Below, one piece after another: positions 20,806-21,822 of a stretch of DNA of 21,822 nt (its first letter is position 1; the number at the start of each line of letters is the position of its first letter). This DNA comes from Treponema sp. (GTDB taxonomy: Bacteria; Spirochaetota; Spirochaetia; Treponematales; Treponemataceae), in NCBI GenBank assembly GCA_017617145.1, contig JAFZWX010000188.1, positions 1-21,822 of the forward strand, given 5' to 3'. Made by a program: the position numbers and the translations under genes. Under the pieces are notes generated by a model. That model did no database searches. It was not told where the DNA came from and worked only from the letters and a program-made list of their open reading frames with translations.

Positions 20806-21633
20806 ATGAAAAAGAGTGCATTTGGATTTATTTTAGTATCTTTTGTTTTAATTCTGAGTTTTTCTGCCTGCAATAAGAATAAATCTGGCGGTTCGACAGC
20901 CGCTCCAAAAGACGCAGTTGAAGCCTTAAAGTCACGAGGTGTTTTTGTAATTGGTTATGATGTTTCTTTTCCACCTCTGGCATATACAGATGAAAATGAC
21001 GAACTTGTAGGTTATGATATTGAACTTGCAGCAGAAGTTGCCAAAAGACTTGGTGTAGAATTAAAGCCGCTTCCGATTGATTGGGACGACAAGGATAACG
21101 AACTTGAAAACGGAACAATTGATTGTGTCTGGAGTGGTTATACTATTACTGAACCAAGAAAAAAAGCTCATTCATTAACATTTCCTTATCTTGCAAATGA
21201 ACAGGTCCTCATTGTACGAAAAGATGGTGCTGTAAAAAGCTTTGATGATTTACAGGGAAGGGTAATTGGTTTACGAAGCGCTTCTTCTTCTTCAGATGCA
21301 ATAAACGAAAACTCTACATTCAAAAATAATCTTGGCGATATAATTGAATATAAAGACAATAAATCGTGTCTTGATGATTTGAAGGTTGGAGCTATTGATG
21401 CAATGGTAATGGACAGTTGCTTTGCATATTTTATTGCAACTAAAACTGGTGAACCATTTGATGTAATTAAAACACCTCTTTCAAGTGAAGAGTATTGTGT
21501 CTGCTTTAGAAAAAATGAACCGGAACTTCGTGATGCTGTAGAAAGAATCCTGCTTCTGATGGCCGCCGACGGAACAATAAGCAAAATTGCAACAAAGTGG
21601 TTTGGACAGGACGTTTCCTTAATTGGTAAATAA
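20806..21633 (+). CDS. Amino-acid ABC transporter substrate-binding lipoprotein
   Basis: 275 residues. A lipoprotein signal ends in LSFSAC with the cysteine at residue 22. The mature part is a type-3 (polar amino acid) binding protein: GVFVIGYDVSFPPLAYTDEN, LVGYDIELAAEVAKRLGVEL, WSGYTITEPRKKAHSLTFPY and GAIDAMVMDSCFAYFI are the standard blocks, including the arginine (EPRKK) that usually contacts the ligand carboxylate. The length is normal. AGGGG lies 9 nt before the ATG. It lies directly behind argH, but no permease or ATPase follows; the next gene is on the other strand. The channel must be encoded elsewhere. An arginine or other polar amino acid ligand is suggested only by context. Confidence 0.93.
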   Translation: MKKSAFGFILVSFVLILSFSACNKNKSGGSTAAPKDAVEALKSRGVFVIGYDVSFPPLAYTDENDELVGYDIELAAEVAKRLGVELKPLPIDWDDKDNELENGTIDCVWSGYTITEPRKKAHSLTFPYLANEQVLIVRKDGAVKSFDDLQGRVIGLRSASSSSDAINENSTFKNNLGDIIEYKDNKSCLDDLKVGAIDAMVMDSCFAYFIATKTGEPFDVIKTPLSSEEYCVCFRKNEPELRDAVERILLLMAADGTISKIATKWFGQDVSLIGK

Positions 21634-21653
21634 TCTGCGAACACGCGTACGTG

Positions 21654-21682
21654 CAACGCAATCTACAACAACGCAATCTACA
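21654..21682. repeat. Two copies of a 14-bp direct repeat
   Basis: CAACGCAATCTACA at 21654-21667 and again at 21669-21682, one base apart, shortly after the binding-protein stop. Confidence 0.85.
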
Positions 21683-21688
21683 CCGTAT

Positions 21689-21750
21689 TAAATCATGTAA
21701 AAATCTAACCGAAATCTAACCGTAAATCATGTTAGAATTCTAACCGAAAT
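21689..21750. repeat. Imperfect direct repeat of about 27 bp with internal palindrome
   Basis: 21689-21715 and 21723-21750 both begin TAAATCATGT and end TCTAACCGAAAT, differing by three substitutions and one insertion. AAATCTAACCG is also tandem at 21701-21722. The second copy holds a perfect 14-bp palindrome, GTTAGAATTCTAAC (21731-21744). Confidence 0.75.
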
Positions 21751-21822
21751 TATTTAGGTTTGATGGACATTTTCAGGAGCTGTTCCTGGAGAATGTCCAC
21801 ATTCTTTTTCAGTTCAAGCAGA
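21750..21822 (-). CDS. 3' end of a minus-strand gene
   Basis: Reading in from the right edge, one minus-strand frame is open for 23 codons (LLELKKNVDILQEQLLKMSI then KPK) and stops with TAA at 21752-21750. The other two minus frames contain early stops. The heptad-like leucine spacing and charged residues suggest a coiled-coil or helical C-terminus. Too little is visible to name a family. Confidence 0.45.
   Translation of the reverse strand, partial: LLELKKNVDILQEQLLKMSIKPK
21765..21798. other. Imperfect hairpin near the right edge
   Basis: GGACATT (21765-21771) and AATGTCC (21792-21798) are complementary, with AGGA/TCCT inside, and on the plus strand a CTTTTT run begins 6 nt later. It could end the argH-binding-protein transcript, but it overlaps the putative minus-strand coding end, so the structure may be incidental. 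Confidence 0.35.

Noticed and set aside
21634..21653. Operator or promoter in the CG-rich patch ACGCGTACGTG
   Set aside because: Short, no recognisable hexamers nearby, and it lies directly after a stop codon between two gene ends.

Overview
The window looks like a chromosomal segment of a low-GC, host- or rumen-associated spirochaete, most probably a Treponema-type organism. This is inferred from the gene families, the spirochaete-style lipoprotein signals and the many intergenic repeats; no rRNA or other marker gene confirms it. Most genes lie on the plus strand.

Layout. 1-343 is the 5' part of a minus-strand PD-(D/E)XK (Rpn/putative transposase) gene that runs off the left edge. 557-2850 carries two aspartate-pathway genes, aspartate kinase (lysC) and dapB. 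They are separated by a repeat block in which a 14-bp tandem repeat supplies the lysC stop codon. 2950-3639 (minus) is an unassigned multi-pass membrane protein. 3874-5484 is a small PadR - HAAS/DUF4097 - PspC operon of the envelope-stress or self-regulation type, preceded by a strong promoter with palindromes and a very long 5'-UTR hairpin. 5485-5870 has no gene but is rich in repeats and hairpins.

5871-19140 is the centrepiece: nine collinear genes. In order they are a membrane-anchored protein joining two carbohydrate-binding-like domains to a solute-binding domain, a MalF/MalG-type permease pair, an NHL-propeller/TPR protein with a C-terminal membrane anchor, a YIP1-like membrane protein, a large DUF5696-type membrane-anchored ectoprotein, a second permease pair, and a separately promoted lipoprotein solute-binding protein. 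Neither an ATPase nor a regulator is present. The likely role is recognition, possible processing, and uptake of a large or complex glycan-type substrate using a shared ATPase encoded elsewhere. The substrate cannot be read from the sequence. This is the best candidate for an incompletely described system.

19141-21822 has a strong terminator, a cluster of palindromic CCCGGG-type repeats, argH (apparently leaderless), an amino-acid-binding lipoprotein, short direct repeats, and the 3' end of a minus-strand gene at the right edge.

A second theme is structured intergenic DNA. Two long hairpins (2869-2940 and 3774-3847) share a nearly identical 14-nt loop and a two-tier stem architecture while their stem sequences differ. 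They look like members of one structured repeat family.
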